This document shows, piece after piece, positions 8,447 to 16,722 of a DNA stretch of 64,000 bases. A program made the position numbers and the translations under genes. Each line of letters opens with the position of its first letter. Position 1 is the first letter of the stretch. Where the stretch lies: NCBI GenBank assembly GCA_023257195.1, contig JALRCU010000041.1:120935-184934 (forward strand), given 5' to 3'. This stretch comes from Holophagaceae bacterium (GTDB lineage: Bacteria > Acidobacteriota > Holophagae > Holophagales > Holophagaceae). Under the pieces are notes generated by a model, which was given only the letters and a program-made list of their open reading frames with translations, was not told the DNA's origin and did not search any database.

Positions 8447-10216
8447 TCAGCACAAAGTGTATTTGGGTCCACCGCCCCCCTCGGGAGGCGTCCAAATAAC
8501 ATTCTCTTCCGGACATTTAATGTCGCATGTTTTGCAATGTACGCAATTAGAAAAAGCAATATCTACTTGCTTCACGTGTCCCAAGGCATCGGGATGCATT
8601 TCATAAACTTGCGCCGGACAGAAGACGGTACACGGAGCTCCTTTTTCTTCATAACATTCAACACAAATCTCATTACCCTTCACAATTTTTAAATGACAAG
8701 GTTGATGCTCGTCATGCTGAGTTCCACTGGCATAGACATTGTCTAATTTTGAAAATTGTTGACCTTCCGTCTTAATCAGATCCTGAACATCACTATATTT
8801 GACCCCCTTCTTACCGTAATATTTCTCGGTCGTTTCGGTCTGGGCGGCATCCTTATTAACTCGCAAAGGATCACCGGGTACCCAGCCATTCGTCAGCAGA
8901 GCAACATTAAGTTTCGTGAACGCTGATGGAGTTAATCCATGTTGGACAATTCCATGAAAATTACGAGAAGTATATAGTTCGACTCCTGCCCATGACTCCA
9001 TAAAACGCTCGGAATATTTTTCGAGTTGAGGGAAAGAAAAGTCATTCGCTAAGAGGCAGTCCGCAATTGTTTCAGCCGCAGACATCCCCCCTTTCATCGC
9101 TAAATGAATTCCTTTGAGGCGAGCTGCATTCACCATCTGAGCCGCATCTCCAACTAACATGCCCCCGGGAAAAGCAAGTTGGGGCATCGAATACCAACCC
9201 CCAATAGCAAGGGCTTTGCCGCCATATTGAAGCATTTTCCCACCATGTAAAAATGGAGCGATCTTCGGATGTGTTTTGAAGAGCTGTAAAACGGCATGTC
9301 CATCTATAAAGGGGTCGTGTGAATCAAGACTGACGACATACCCTATAGAAACCTTATTTTTACCGAGCGCATAGACCCAAGATCCCCCAATTTCACCTTG
9401 AGGCAGGGGCCAACCTGTACTATGCAACACAAATCCTTCTTCAATGTTGCCCTCTGGAACTTCCCAGATCTCCTTGACCCCCATTTCGTAAACCTGTGGA
9501 TTCACGGAAGTAGACTGGAGGTGTAAGACCTCTTCTAATTCTCTCGATAGATGGCCACGGGGACCTTCTCCAAAAATTGTGATTTTGGCATGAAGGAAAT
9601 TACCAGGTTCAAAATTGGACTTAGGATTTCCCTCTCGATCCACCCCCTTATCTGCCGTTTGTACTCCTTTAACCCGAGGGGTACCGGAACCGTCTTGCTC
9701 CCATAAAATTTTCATCGCTGAAAAGCCTGGAAGAATCATGACATCGATACCTTCGACTGATCGCTTTTCAATTTCAGAGGCGAGCCAGCGACAGACCTTA
9801 GAGAGAGAAATGATGTGATGGCCTATATTATGAAGAAACGGCGGAATAATGGGAGCCTGAACGCCCTGACGCTCGGATGTCAAAAGCCAGACTTCTTCTC
9901 GCTGAACACATCCTTCGGTGGGAAATCCACGCTCAAGATAATCCGGCATCGCCTCCTCGAGAGCCTTGGGGTCGAGGACTGCACCACTAAAAATATGATC
10001 GCCAATTTGATCCCCTTTTTCAATTAATCCAATAGTGATTGGGGGGAGTGTTTTTCCTTTTTTCTTAGCTTCTTCTAATTGGTTTAATAAATGCCATAAA
10101 CTTATTAAGTTACTAGGTCCGCCCCCGATATAGAGGACATCAAAATCAAGTACTTCCCTCTCAATGGCCTCTCTTTTGGGATGACGTGAAGACCAATTGG
10201 TTCCTAGACCATTCAT
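8447..10216 (-). CDS. electron transfer flavoprotein-ubiquinone oxidoreductase
   Basis: 589 residues; passes electrons from ETF to the quinone pool at the membrane. It has an N-terminal FAD-binding strand (VLYIGGGPSNL), a mid-region GEGPRGHLSRELE, a second FAD motif GGMLVGDAAQMVNAARLKGIH and a C-terminal 4Fe-4S domain (CTVFCPAQVYE, then NCVHCKTCDIKCP) ending PPEGGGGPKY. This matches the single-chain ETF-QO of mitochondria and proteobacteria. ETF alpha and beta genes are not nearby. The stop lies 7 bases before the Trm112-like start, so these two genes and rfaE1 probably form one operon. Confidence 0.94.
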   Translation of the reverse strand: MNGLGTNWSSRHPKREAIEREVLDFDVLYIGGGPSNLISLWHLLNQLEEAKKKGKTLPPITIGLIEKGDQIGDHIFSGAVLDPKALEEAMPDYLERGFPTEGCVQREEVWLLTSERQGVQAPIIPPFLHNIGHHIISLSKVCRWLASEIEKRSVEGIDVMILPGFSAMKILWEQDGSGTPRVKGVQTADKGVDREGNPKSNFEPGNFLHAKITIFGEGPRGHLSRELEEVLHLQSTSVNPQVYEMGVKEIWEVPEGNIEEGFVLHSTGWPLPQGEIGGSWVYALGKNKVSIGYVVSLDSHDPFIDGHAVLQLFKTHPKIAPFLHGGKMLQYGGKALAIGGWYSMPQLAFPGGMLVGDAAQMVNAARLKGIHLAMKGGMSAAETIADCLLANDFSFPQLEKYSERFMESWAGVELYTSRNFHGIVQHGLTPSAFTKLNVALLTNGWVPGDPLRVNKDAAQTETTEKYYGKKGVKYSDVQDLIKTEGQQFSKLDNVYASGTQHDEHQPCHLKIVKGNEICVECYEEKGAPCTVFCPAQVYEMHPDALGHVKQVDIAFSNCVHCKTCDIKCPEENVIWTPPEGGGGPKYTLC

Positions 10217-10293
10217 TCTACAAACTCCAATAGATAAGTTTAGCCTCCGCGTGGGACGATGGAGATAATGTAACTAAGGATTAGGATTTCCCA

Positions 10294-10662
10294 ATGAAAG
10301 AAACGTCCAATAAATACAAGTTTGAGGCGGCGGTTCAACGCCCATTAAGTATCGTTTTTCGCCATCCGAATGGGGCGTGGGAGGGTCATGACTACTTAAT
10401 TGAGGTTGTGACTGGACGACAAGGACTTGACAGTTTTGATGTGGTCATGGACTTTAGAGAACTGGAAACTCATCTGGATGCACTGCTGGATCCTTTCCGT
10501 GGGAAACTTTTATCTGAATTGGGGATTAACGATCCTATCGAATTAGCTAAACATATCGCTGATGGCTTAGAGAAACATATACCCCCTCCAGCTCAAATTA
10601 AAGAAATTAATCTCATTGATGGTCATCAACAGCGTCTAAGTTATCGAGTTGACCGTGGATAA
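10294..10662 (+). CDS. degenerate 6-pyruvoyl-tetrahydropterin synthase/QueD-like protein
   Basis: 122 residues that follow the PTPS/QueD pattern throughout: YKFEAA near the start, GHDYLIEVVTG, VVMDFRELETHLD, LDPFRGKLLSEL, and NDPIELAKHIADGLEKH. However, the family's three zinc histidines are mostly lost: the first (AAH) is AAV and the HGH pair is EGH. The Cys before HGH and the His of the LDH motif are also absent. It is therefore unlikely to have the standard zinc-dependent activity. It overlaps the start of murA by eight bases, suggesting co-expression. Homology is inferred from motif order; function is unknown. Confidence 0.65.
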   Translation: MKETSNKYKFEAAVQRPLSIVFRHPNGAWEGHDYLIEVVTGRQGLDSFDVVMDFRELETHLDALLDPFRGKLLSELGINDPIELAKHIADGLEKHIPPPAQIKEINLIDGHQQRLSYRVDRG

Positions 10663-11947
10663 AATTATCTTACGCGGTGGATCATCTCTCCATGGATCTA
10701 TCGAAATCTCTGGAGCAAAGAATGCCGCCCTCCCTTGTATGGCCGCATGTCTACTCACCGATGAAACTTTAATTTTAAAGAACCTACCCGCTGTCGCTGA
10801 TATACGAACAATGGAGAAAGTCCTAGGTACCCTCGGAACCTTGGTTTCTCATGAGACGAGTCCTTCTCTTTTGGCTATTAGCCAATCGCTGACCTGCAAT
10901 CAACCCAGTGAATTTAAGGCTCCCTATGAATTAGTTAAAACCATGCGAGCTTCGATTCTTGTGTTGGGCCCCCTTTTAACTCGTTTTGGAAAAGCCTCAG
11001 TCTCTTTGCCTGGGGGATGTGCCATCGGGGCAAGACCCATTGATCTCCATTTAGAAGTGATGTCCAAAATGGGAGCTTCAATCGATATTCATCATGGCTA
11101 TGTTGAAGCAACTCTTCCTGCAGGAAAAAGACTCAAGGGAATCGATCATACTTTTCCGTATGTGAGCGTTGGAGCCACAGAAAATAGTTTATTAGCTGCT
11201 GCCCTTGCAGATGGAAAGACCATATTAAGAAATGCTGCTCAAGAACCTGAGGTCTCAGATCTCGCTTACCTTTTGGTTGCAATGGGAATTCCCATTGAGG
11301 GAATTGGTACCTCCACGCTGAGGATTGAGGGTCAAATCCGTGCCGGTGGTGCGCATTACACAATTATCCCAGACCGAATTGAAGTGGGTACCTTCATATG
11401 CGCCTTAGCCATCGCCGGGGGATCTCTCAGCCTCACGGGTGTGATCGTAGAACATGTGGCCGCTTTGCTGATGGCCTTAGAGCGATCTGGATGTAAATAC
11501 CAATTTGATGCAACCAAGAAAATACTCAGTTTAGAGCGCTCACCCTCTAATCGCTTGCAGCCTATTCATATTAGTACAGCTCCGTATCCGGATTTTCCTA
11601 CGGATCTTCAAGCACAATGCATGGCTGTTTTAACCCAAGCCGAGGGTACATCCACCATTGTAGAAAATATTTTCGAAAATAGATTTCAACATGTTATGGA
11701 ACTTCAGCGTTTAGGTGCCTCAATCGATATTGATGGACGCACTGCACACGTGCATGGCCCTTCTCGTCTTTCGGGTACCACCGTGATGGCGTCTGATCTT
11801 AGAGCTTCAGCTGGACTCGTTATTGCGGGATTGGTCGCAGAAGGATCTACCACCATTGAGCGTATTTATCATCTTGATCGTGGCTATGCACATCTCGACC
11901 ATAAACTTCGGTCCGTAGGCGTTGACATTAAGCGTATAAAAACCTAA
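10655..11947 (+). CDS. murA: UDP-N-acetylglucosamine 1-carboxyvinyltransferase
   Basis: About 430 residues; first committed step of peptidoglycan synthesis. It shows SGAKNAALP (PEP-binding Lys-Asn), the active-site loop LPGGCAIGARPIDLH with the catalytic cysteine, and the C-terminal region MASDLRASAGLVIAGLVAEG. GTG at 10655 gives the typical MDKIILRGG start; the frame extends two codons further to TTG 10649. It overlaps the QueD-like gene by eight bases. The cysteine implies fosfomycin-sensitive chemistry. Confidence 0.96.
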   Translation: MDKIILRGGSSLHGSIEISGAKNAALPCMAACLLTDETLILKNLPAVADIRTMEKVLGTLGTLVSHETSPSLLAISQSLTCNQPSEFKAPYELVKTMRASILVLGPLLTRFGKASVSLPGGCAIGARPIDLHLEVMSKMGASIDIHHGYVEATLPAGKRLKGIDHTFPYVSVGATENSLLAAALADGKTILRNAAQEPEVSDLAYLLVAMGIPIEGIGTSTLRIEGQIRAGGAHYTIIPDRIEVGTFICALAIAGGSLSLTGVIVEHVAALLMALERSGCKYQFDATKKILSLERSPSNRLQPIHISTAPYPDFPTDLQAQCMAVLTQAEGTSTIVENIFENRFQHVMELQRLGASIDIDGRTAHVHGPSRLSGTTVMASDLRASAGLVIAGLVAEGSTTIERIYHLDRGYAHLDHKLRSVGVDIKRIKT

Positions 11948-11963
11948 GAATTAAATCATTAAG

Positions 11964-11992
11964 TTTTCATAGGGTCTAGGTTCCGTTAGAAT
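11964..11992 (+). promoter_or_regulatory. candidate sigma70 promoter of prs
   Basis: TTTTCA (11964-11969), a 17-base spacer and TAGAAT (11987-11992). Transcription would begin near 12000, favouring the prs starts at 12010 or 12022 over 11998. The same TAGAAT -10 occurs in front of tRNA-Gln. Confidence 0.35.
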
Positions 11993-12009
11993 AGTAAATG
12001 GGGCGACAT

Positions 12010-12957
12010 ATGCTAGGAGAAATGAAGATTTTTTCTGGAAGCAGTCACCCAAGTCTTGCAAAATCAATTGCTTCACACATGGGTATGCCCTTAGGGGAAT
12101 TAAAAATTACTCGCTTTAGCAACGAGAATATTAAAGTCAAAATCGAAGAAAATGTTAGGGAGAGCGATGTCTTTGTTGTTCAGACAACGACCCCCCCTGT
12201 CAGCGATCATTTACTAGAACTCTTGATAACGATCGATGCCCTTAAGTTTGCCTCCGCCGCACGTATCACAGCCGTTCTTCCCTATTTTCCCTATGCACGA
12301 AGTGATAAAAAAGATGAAGCGCGTATTTCGATCACGGCGAGACTAGTTGCCGATCTCTTAGAAACTGCAGGAGCAGATCGGGTTTTGACTATGAATCTTC
12401 ATGCCCCCCAGATTCTAGGTTTCTTTAGAAAGCCTGCAGATCATCTTCTGGCATCACCTGTCTTGGCTCAATACTTTAAGACAAAAGATTTATCTAATTC
12501 TGTAGTGGTCGCAACGGATGCTGGGGCTGCTAAATTTGCCGGCACCTTTGCAAAACGTTTAGGTGTCCCCTTGGCCATCATCGACAAACGTCGTTCCGAT
12601 GACTCGGAACGGGCACAAAGCGTAGCCCTCATTGGAGAAGTGAGCGGAATGGATGCCATTATTTATGACGATGAAATCTCCACAGGAGGTTCGATCAAGG
12701 CCGCAAGTCGTATGCTCAAAGAGGCAGGGGTCCGTTCGGTTCGAGTGGGCGTTACACACCCCGTACTCTCAGGTAATGCTGTGGAATGTCTCAATGAAGC
12801 GCAACTCGATGAAGTTGTTGTTACCGATACAATTCCCATCTCTGAAAACCAAGCATCAGCCCTTAAGGGTCTTAAAGTGTTATCAACGGCTTATATGTTT
12901 GGTGACGCCATTATGAGAATTCATGAGGGGCGAAGTATCTCTGAAATGATGGGTTAA
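12010..12957 (+). CDS. prs: ribose-phosphate pyrophosphokinase (PRPP synthetase)
   Basis: 315 residues from ATG 12010 (in-frame ATGs also at 11998 and 12022). It makes PRPP from ribose 5-phosphate and ATP for nucleotide, His and Trp synthesis. Recognisable parts: KIFSGSSHP, ITRFSNENIKVKIEENVRESDVF, LPYFPYARSDKKD and MNLHAPQILGFF. The usual catalytic KRR stretch is IDKRRSDDSERAQ, and the ribose-5-phosphate/PRPP loop is YDDEISTGGSIKAA rather than the canonical VDDIIDTAGT. This places it in a divergent Prs subfamily. The next ORF begins two bases after its stop. Confidence 0.93.
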   Translation: MLGEMKIFSGSSHPSLAKSIASHMGMPLGELKITRFSNENIKVKIEENVRESDVFVVQTTTPPVSDHLLELLITIDALKFASAARITAVLPYFPYARSDKKDEARISITARLVADLLETAGADRVLTMNLHAPQILGFFRKPADHLLASPVLAQYFKTKDLSNSVVVATDAGAAKFAGTFAKRLGVPLAIIDKRRSDDSERAQSVALIGEVSGMDAIIYDDEISTGGSIKAASRMLKEAGVRSVRVGVTHPVLSGNAVECLNEAQLDEVVVTDTIPISENQASALKGLKVLSTAYMFGDAIMRIHEGRSISEMMG

Positions 12958-12958
12958 C

Positions 12959-13597
12959 TTGAATACGCTTCGTCACCTGTTAGTACAGCGGGCGGCTAGA
13001 TTACAAGATCGACCGGCTCTTACCTGCAAAGCTTGGGGCACTCTAGACTATAGTCAACTAAGGAATCGAGTAGAAGGTGTCGCTTTGGGCTTGATGGCCG
13101 AGGCTCCGCCTCTCGGGACTACCTACCATGCATCTTGGAATGACTCAAAATGTCCCTATGAGCCTTGGAGTTGGATTGCCGAAGTAGCGGTGACCGCTTG
13201 CGGTTGTGTCTGGGACCCCGAAGGCCACCCTATTGATCCTTCAATTTTAGGTGGTTCACGTTTCAATAATGAGGAGGGTCGGGGGACGTACCATGATCGG
13301 GATTATCTTCTCACTGGATCCTGCCTAGCTCTTCCGACACTATCTCACCAAGATATCTTGCTGAGATTACAGCGAGAAAATCAAAAACATGGCTGGGATC
13401 ATACGACAAAACTATCTTTATCCTGCTCTGATTCGTTAACTCCAAGGGGTCGGGTACTTCTATGGAATGCGCTTTACGCAGGAAGTCATGTTGTCTTGAC
13501 AGAGCCTGAAACTCCAACTTCTTTTTCAGTCTTCTTTTCTAAAAATAAGCCTATTTCTTCATCTCTAGGGGCTTTGAGTGATTTTTGGATCTCCTAA
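12959..13597 (+). CDS. truncated/degenerate adenylate-forming (AMP-binding) domain protein
   Basis: 212 residues from TTG 12959, directly after prs. The N-terminus (LVQRAARLQDRPALTCK, then LDYSQLRNRVEGVALGL) resembles the start of acyl-CoA synthetases, and LSHQDILLRLQRENQKHGWD with LLWNALYAGSHVVLTEPE resembles the segment after their P-loop. The P-loop TSGTTGxPK and the whole C-terminal half are missing; the corresponding place reads DYLLTGSCLALPTLS. It is probably a non-catalytic remnant or reduced homologue. No ribosome-binding site is obvious, so expression may depend on coupling to prs. The homology call is tentative. Confidence 0.5.
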   Translation: MNTLRHLLVQRAARLQDRPALTCKAWGTLDYSQLRNRVEGVALGLMAEAPPLGTTYHASWNDSKCPYEPWSWIAEVAVTACGCVWDPEGHPIDPSILGGSRFNNEEGRGTYHDRDYLLTGSCLALPTLSHQDILLRLQRENQKHGWDHTTKLSLSCSDSLTPRGRVLLWNALYAGSHVVLTEPETPTSFSVFFSKNKPISSSLGALSDFWIS

Positions 13598-13811
13598 ATC
13601 GCGATGGGGCGGCCAAGCAGTAAATGGTTAAAATAGCCCGTCCCTAGGCGGTGCTTCGCCTATTAGAAAAATGGCTAAAGCAGGATCCTTAATAACATTA
13701 ACTTCACACTGAATCCGCCACACGTACCAATGGGCTTGTAGAAGAGAGGCCGTTTGAAGGATTGGCCATGCCTTTATTTTTTTATAGATCGGGTGTTGAA
13801 AATATTTAGAT
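13598..13811. other. intergenic region after the adenylate-forming ORF
   Basis: 214 bases with no recognised gene. It contains a short hairpin, TAGGCG/CGCCTA, near 13645-13662, and on the minus strand an open frame ending at 13628 that has no good start codon. No convincing terminator for the tRNA operon is visible. Confidence 0.4.
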
Positions 13812-13886
13812 TGGTAGTCCCAAGGGGAATCGAACCCCTGCTACCGCCGTGAGAGGGCAGTGTCCTAACCGCTAGACGATGGGACC
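13812..13886 (-). tRNA. tRNA-Glu (CTC anticodon)
   Basis: A 75-base cloverleaf on the minus strand: acceptor GGTCCCA paired with TGGGACT (G1 opposite T72), D-arm GTCTAGCGGTTAGGAC, anticodon loop CTCTCAC giving anticodon CTC, T-arm AGGGG-TTCGATT-CCCCT and an encoded CCA end. It reads GAG. It lies 13 bases downstream of tRNA-Gln. Confidence 0.95.
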
Positions 13887-13899
13887 ATTTTTTTCTTGA

Positions 13900-13974
13900 T
13901 GGTTGGGGAGGAAGGATTCGAACCCTCACCTGACAGAATCAGAATCTGTTGTCCTACCATTAGACCACTCCCCA
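13900..13974 (-). tRNA. tRNA-Gln (CTG anticodon)
   Basis: A 75-base cloverleaf on the minus strand: acceptor TGGGGAG/CTCCCCA, anticodon stem ACAGA/TCTGT with loop TTCTGAT giving anticodon CTG, T-loop TTCGAAT and encoded CCA. It reads CAG. It is the first gene of a two-tRNA operon with tRNA-Glu. Confidence 0.95.
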
Positions 13975-13989
13975 GAGAGTGGAATTAGA

Positions 13990-14018
13990 ATTCTATCAAG
14001 GCGATCGAAAGAACCCAA
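13990..14018 (-). promoter_or_regulatory. candidate promoter of the tRNA-Gln/tRNA-Glu operon
   Basis: On the minus strand TTGGGT (14018-14013), exactly 17 bases, then TAGAAT (13995-13990). Initiation about 7 bases later would leave a leader of roughly ten bases before tRNA-Gln, as expected for a tRNA promoter. Confidence 0.55.
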
Positions 14019-14058
14019 CTATTGATTTCGAGAATGCTGGAAGATTGAGAAATCATTA

Positions 14059-14088
14059 AAAAAGGGCCTGGTGAACAGGCCCTTTTTA
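14059..14088 (-). terminator. rho-independent terminator of the HU gene
   Basis: AAAAAGGGCCTG, loop GTGAA, CAGGCCCTTTTT: an 8-base GC-rich stem flanked by A and T runs, 17 bases after the HU stop. It is symmetric, so it could also act on transcripts coming from the other side. Confidence 0.88.
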
Positions 14089-14104
14089 GGCATTCTGAAA
14101 AAAG

Positions 14105-14386
14105 TTACTTCTTGCCTTTTTTCTGGGCAGAAGCAGCCTTGAAGCCGATAGACGAAGAAGCTTTGATTTGGATGGCTTCACCCGTTTGTGGATTACGACC
14201 CACACGAGCCTTGCGTTGACGCAAGGTGAAGGTACCAAAACCAAAAATGCTCACGCGGTCACCCTTGTGGACGCCTTTGGCGATGTTATCAAAAACGTTC
14301 TTCAGGGCATCGTAAGTAGCAGACTTAGGTGCTCCGAGTTCGTCGGCTAGCGAGTCAGATAGCTCGCGGAGTGATAAATTGGCCAT
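14105..14386 (-). CDS. HU-family DNA-binding protein
   Basis: 93 residues. The DNA-binding arm reads GFGTFTLRQRKARVGRNPQTGEAIQIKAS, the signature of HU/IHF proteins, followed by a basic Lys-rich tail (SAQKKGKK). The dimerisation helices at the N-terminus are typical. It is a nucleoid protein that bends DNA as a dimer. AAGGAG lies seven bases upstream of ATG. It is a single gene with its own terminator; a second, more divergent HU-like gene is at 51036. Confidence 0.95.
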   Translation of the reverse strand: MANLSLRELSDSLADELGAPKSATYDALKNVFDNIAKGVHKGDRVSIFGFGTFTLRQRKARVGRNPQTGEAIQIKASSSIGFKAASAQKKGKK

Positions 14387-14584
14387 GTTGATCTCCTTAG
14401 AGGTTATCCTCTTCCAAAATGCTATCAGGAGAAATACCCAATATATATGCCGAAAATATGAGGCCAGGTAGAATTATCCCTTGTTGGGACGGGGGCCTGA
14501 GTGGGAAGATGGGTCAAGTCTGTTATTAAAAAAGGGGGCTTTCTTATTTTTTGAATGCTTTTTTTCTTCTTGGATATGCTTTAA

Positions 14585-15523
14585 ATGTTGCAAATAGTAC
14601 ATATAGTGATCCTCGCATCCCTCACGGCTCTGATCGATGGGGGCTTAGCCCACCGCTTCCGCTCTCTCCCTTTATATCGGAGGCATCTCTATCTCTCAGT
14701 AGCCCTGATATTGGTCCCCATGGGGATACTGCCCATAAGTTTGGGCACCCAGGTCGCCGGAGTTTTGATGGGATTGACCCTACCCGCTCTTCTTAAAATG
14801 AGGACACGGTCTTGGCTTATGCACTCTTGGATGAGAGGGTCATGCAGGCGACCCGATGCTAGTAAGCCACTGATTGTAATTGCAGATCCTCATTGGTCAA
14901 AAGATACCGGACATCTAGAAGAAATTCGAAAAAAAAATAGTCGGGTGGATTGGCTGTTCCTGGGAGACTGCTTTGATCTTTGGATTGGGCTTCCAGGATA
15001 CGAAACTCCAGCGCAGAAAGAATTTTTACATTGGGTCGATCTCCGTCGCCAAGAAGGTGCTTGGGTCGGTTTATGGCTAGGTAATCGAGAATATTTCCTC
15101 GACTACCTAGCCCCAAGATTTGATCTAATGGGCGAAGGAACGGGTGGGCAACTAACCGGCGAATCTCTGTACTTTGAGCATGGAGATCTTATTAACGAGA
15201 AAGATATTCAATACCGCTTATGGAATCTGCTTTCGCGATCTTCCTTTACGTGGATCTTATTTCGACTCATTCCTGCAAGTTGGGGTCAGCACTTAGGGTC
15301 ATGGTTAGAATCAAAACTAAGAACCACTAATCAGAATTATAAGATTGCCTTTCCCCAAGATTCTTTTTATGAGGTTGCTCAATTGTTTTCACCCTCAATT
15401 TTTATCGTGGGCCACTTCCACACCGAACACCAGATAGAAAACGGAAGGGTAATTCCATGGAATTATTCAGGAAGTCATGCTCTTTGGTCCAAAGGTCATT
15501 TGGAACTTAAAACGATGGCTTGA
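14585..15523 (+). CDS. LpxH-like metallophosphoesterase with N-terminal membrane segments
   Basis: 312 residues. Residues ~97-285 follow UDP-2,3-diacylglucosamine diphosphatase LpxH: IADPHW (101-103 metal site), LGDCFDLWIG (D128), LGNREYFL (167-169; usual GNRD), FEHGD (199-201) and VGHFHTEH (276-279). It would act in lipid A synthesis, hydrolysing UDP-diacylglucosamine to lipid X. Unlike soluble LpxH, the first ~75 residues form two or three hydrophobic segments, suggesting a membrane-anchored form. The start follows an in-frame stop directly, and no strong ribosome-binding site is seen. Substrate assignment is inference from motif pattern. Confidence 0.7.
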   Translation: MLQIVHIVILASLTALIDGGLAHRFRSLPLYRRHLYLSVALILVPMGILPISLGTQVAGVLMGLTLPALLKMRTRSWLMHSWMRGSCRRPDASKPLIVIADPHWSKDTGHLEEIRKKNSRVDWLFLGDCFDLWIGLPGYETPAQKEFLHWVDLRRQEGAWVGLWLGNREYFLDYLAPRFDLMGEGTGGQLTGESLYFEHGDLINEKDIQYRLWNLLSRSSFTWILFRLIPASWGQHLGSWLESKLRTTNQNYKIAFPQDSFYEVAQLFSPSIFIVGHFHTEHQIENGRVIPWNYSGSHALWSKGHLELKTMA

Positions 15524-15591
15524 GGCCAAGAAAAGCCCGATCTTGCTCAACCTCGAAGGCCCTGATAGGGTCATAGGTAATGGGAGAATGT

Positions 15592-16173
15592 ATGGTGAGA
15601 AAATATTATGGTGCTTTTATCAGTCTCCTATTTCTTCTTGGTTGTGGCCCTACTATCCGGTTTAACTATGACCCAAGTATCGATTTCAAAACCTTAAAGA
15701 CTTGGGCTTGGGTCGAGCAAGATGAGTATCGGGAGGGCGGCCGAGGAAATCGTCGTAACCAGCGATCTCTGGCTGAGCGGCCACTTATAGAGAAACGTAT
15801 CGAAATTATTATACAAAGAGAGCTGATCTCGATGGGTTATCAGAAAGTGAGCATAGCGGAAGCTCAGTTCTTGATCAGACAGTATGCCCGATACAAACAA
15901 GTCCCTGTAGAGACTAGAACTCGCATGTCATCAAATTACTGGGGTTGGGGTTGGGGTTGGCCTGGACCAGGGATTGGTGGAAGTATTTCGACCGTACGAA
16001 GAGATACTTACGAACAAGGAACGATCATGATTCAAATTATTGATGCCAAAACCAACGAACCTATTTGGGAAGCCGAGGCCGTCAATGCGTTATCAGACGT
16101 CCAAAATCCGGATGAAGCCGATGCGCAAATTATGAGGGCTATCAAAGGGGCTTTAGCCAAACTTCCGAGATAG
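15592..16173 (+). CDS. DUF4136-type lipoprotein
   Basis: About 193 residues. A short basic N-terminus, hydrophobic stretch and lipobox (FLLGC) mark a lipoprotein. The mature part begins IRFNYDPSIDFKTLKTWAWV and ends GTIMIQIIDAKTNEPIWEAEA...IMRAIKGALAKLP, the layout of DUF4136 proteins, whose function is unknown. A Trp/Gly-rich stretch (WGWGWGWPGPG) lies in the middle. ATG 15592 is preferred over 15580 because GGGAG lies five bases before it. Confidence 0.82.
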   Translation: MVRKYYGAFISLLFLLGCGPTIRFNYDPSIDFKTLKTWAWVEQDEYREGGRGNRRNQRSLAERPLIEKRIEIIIQRELISMGYQKVSIAEAQFLIRQYARYKQVPVETRTRMSSNYWGWGWGWPGPGIGGSISTVRRDTYEQGTIMIQIIDAKTNEPIWEAEAVNALSDVQNPDEADAQIMRAIKGALAKLPR

Positions 16174-16224
16174 ATTTCATTTATTTTTTGCCCATGAGAA
16201 ACTAAAAACTCCTATGGAGACTTT

Positions 16225-16722
16225 ATGGCCCAAGTGACGCTCGGTGGAAATCCTGTACAAACCAATGGCGAATTACCTAAGCCAGGAGAAGCATGCCCCC
16301 CAATGGTTCTCATTAAAAATGATTTATCAGAGTTGAGTCTTCAAGATCTACGAGGAAAAAAGATTATTTTAAATATTTTTCCAAGTATCGATACGCCTAC
16401 CTGTAGCAAATCGGTCAAAATCTTTAACCAGAAAGCTTCTGCAACCACCAACACGGTGATCTTGTGCATCAGCGCCGACCTTCCATTCGCACAAAAACGA
16501 TTTTGCGGTAGCGAAGGTATCGAAAATGTGATGGCCGTCTCTACATTCCGTGATCCTAGTAGTTTAGATCGATTGGGTGTTCGCTTAACAACGGGAAAAT
16601 TGAAAGACCTAGCGGCTCGTGCTGTCCTCGTTTTGGACGAGGAAGGGAAAGTTATTCATACGGAGTTAGTGAGTGAAATTGCTAACGAGCCCAACTACGA
16701 ATCAGCGCTAAGCGTCCTCTAA
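16225..16722 (+). CDS. tpx: thiol peroxidase (Tpx, peroxiredoxin)
   Basis: 165 residues, the normal Tpx length. The peroxidatic Cys is C60 in SIDTPTCSKS and the resolving Cys is C94 in KRFCGSEGI, the atypical 2-Cys arrangement. It reduces peroxides using thioredoxin. Its last 15 bases overlap the end of the convergent MFS gene. Confidence 0.95.
   Translation: MAQVTLGGNPVQTNGELPKPGEACPPMVLIKNDLSELSLQDLRGKKIILNIFPSIDTPTCSKSVKIFNQKASATTNTVILCISADLPFAQKRFCGSEGIENVMAVSTFRDPSSLDRLGVRLTTGKLKDLAARAVLVLDEEGKVIHTELVSEIANEPNYESALSVL

Noticed and set aside
13628..13811. Minus-strand open frame of about 60 codons with protein-like composition after tRNA-Glu
   Set aside because: It has no ATG and no ribosome-binding site, begins inside the tRNA, and a frame of this length is expected by chance.
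14736..15300. GNRE in the LpxH-like protein as loss of a catalytic histidine
   Set aside because: LpxH itself has GNRD at this position, so only a conservative D-to-E change is present.
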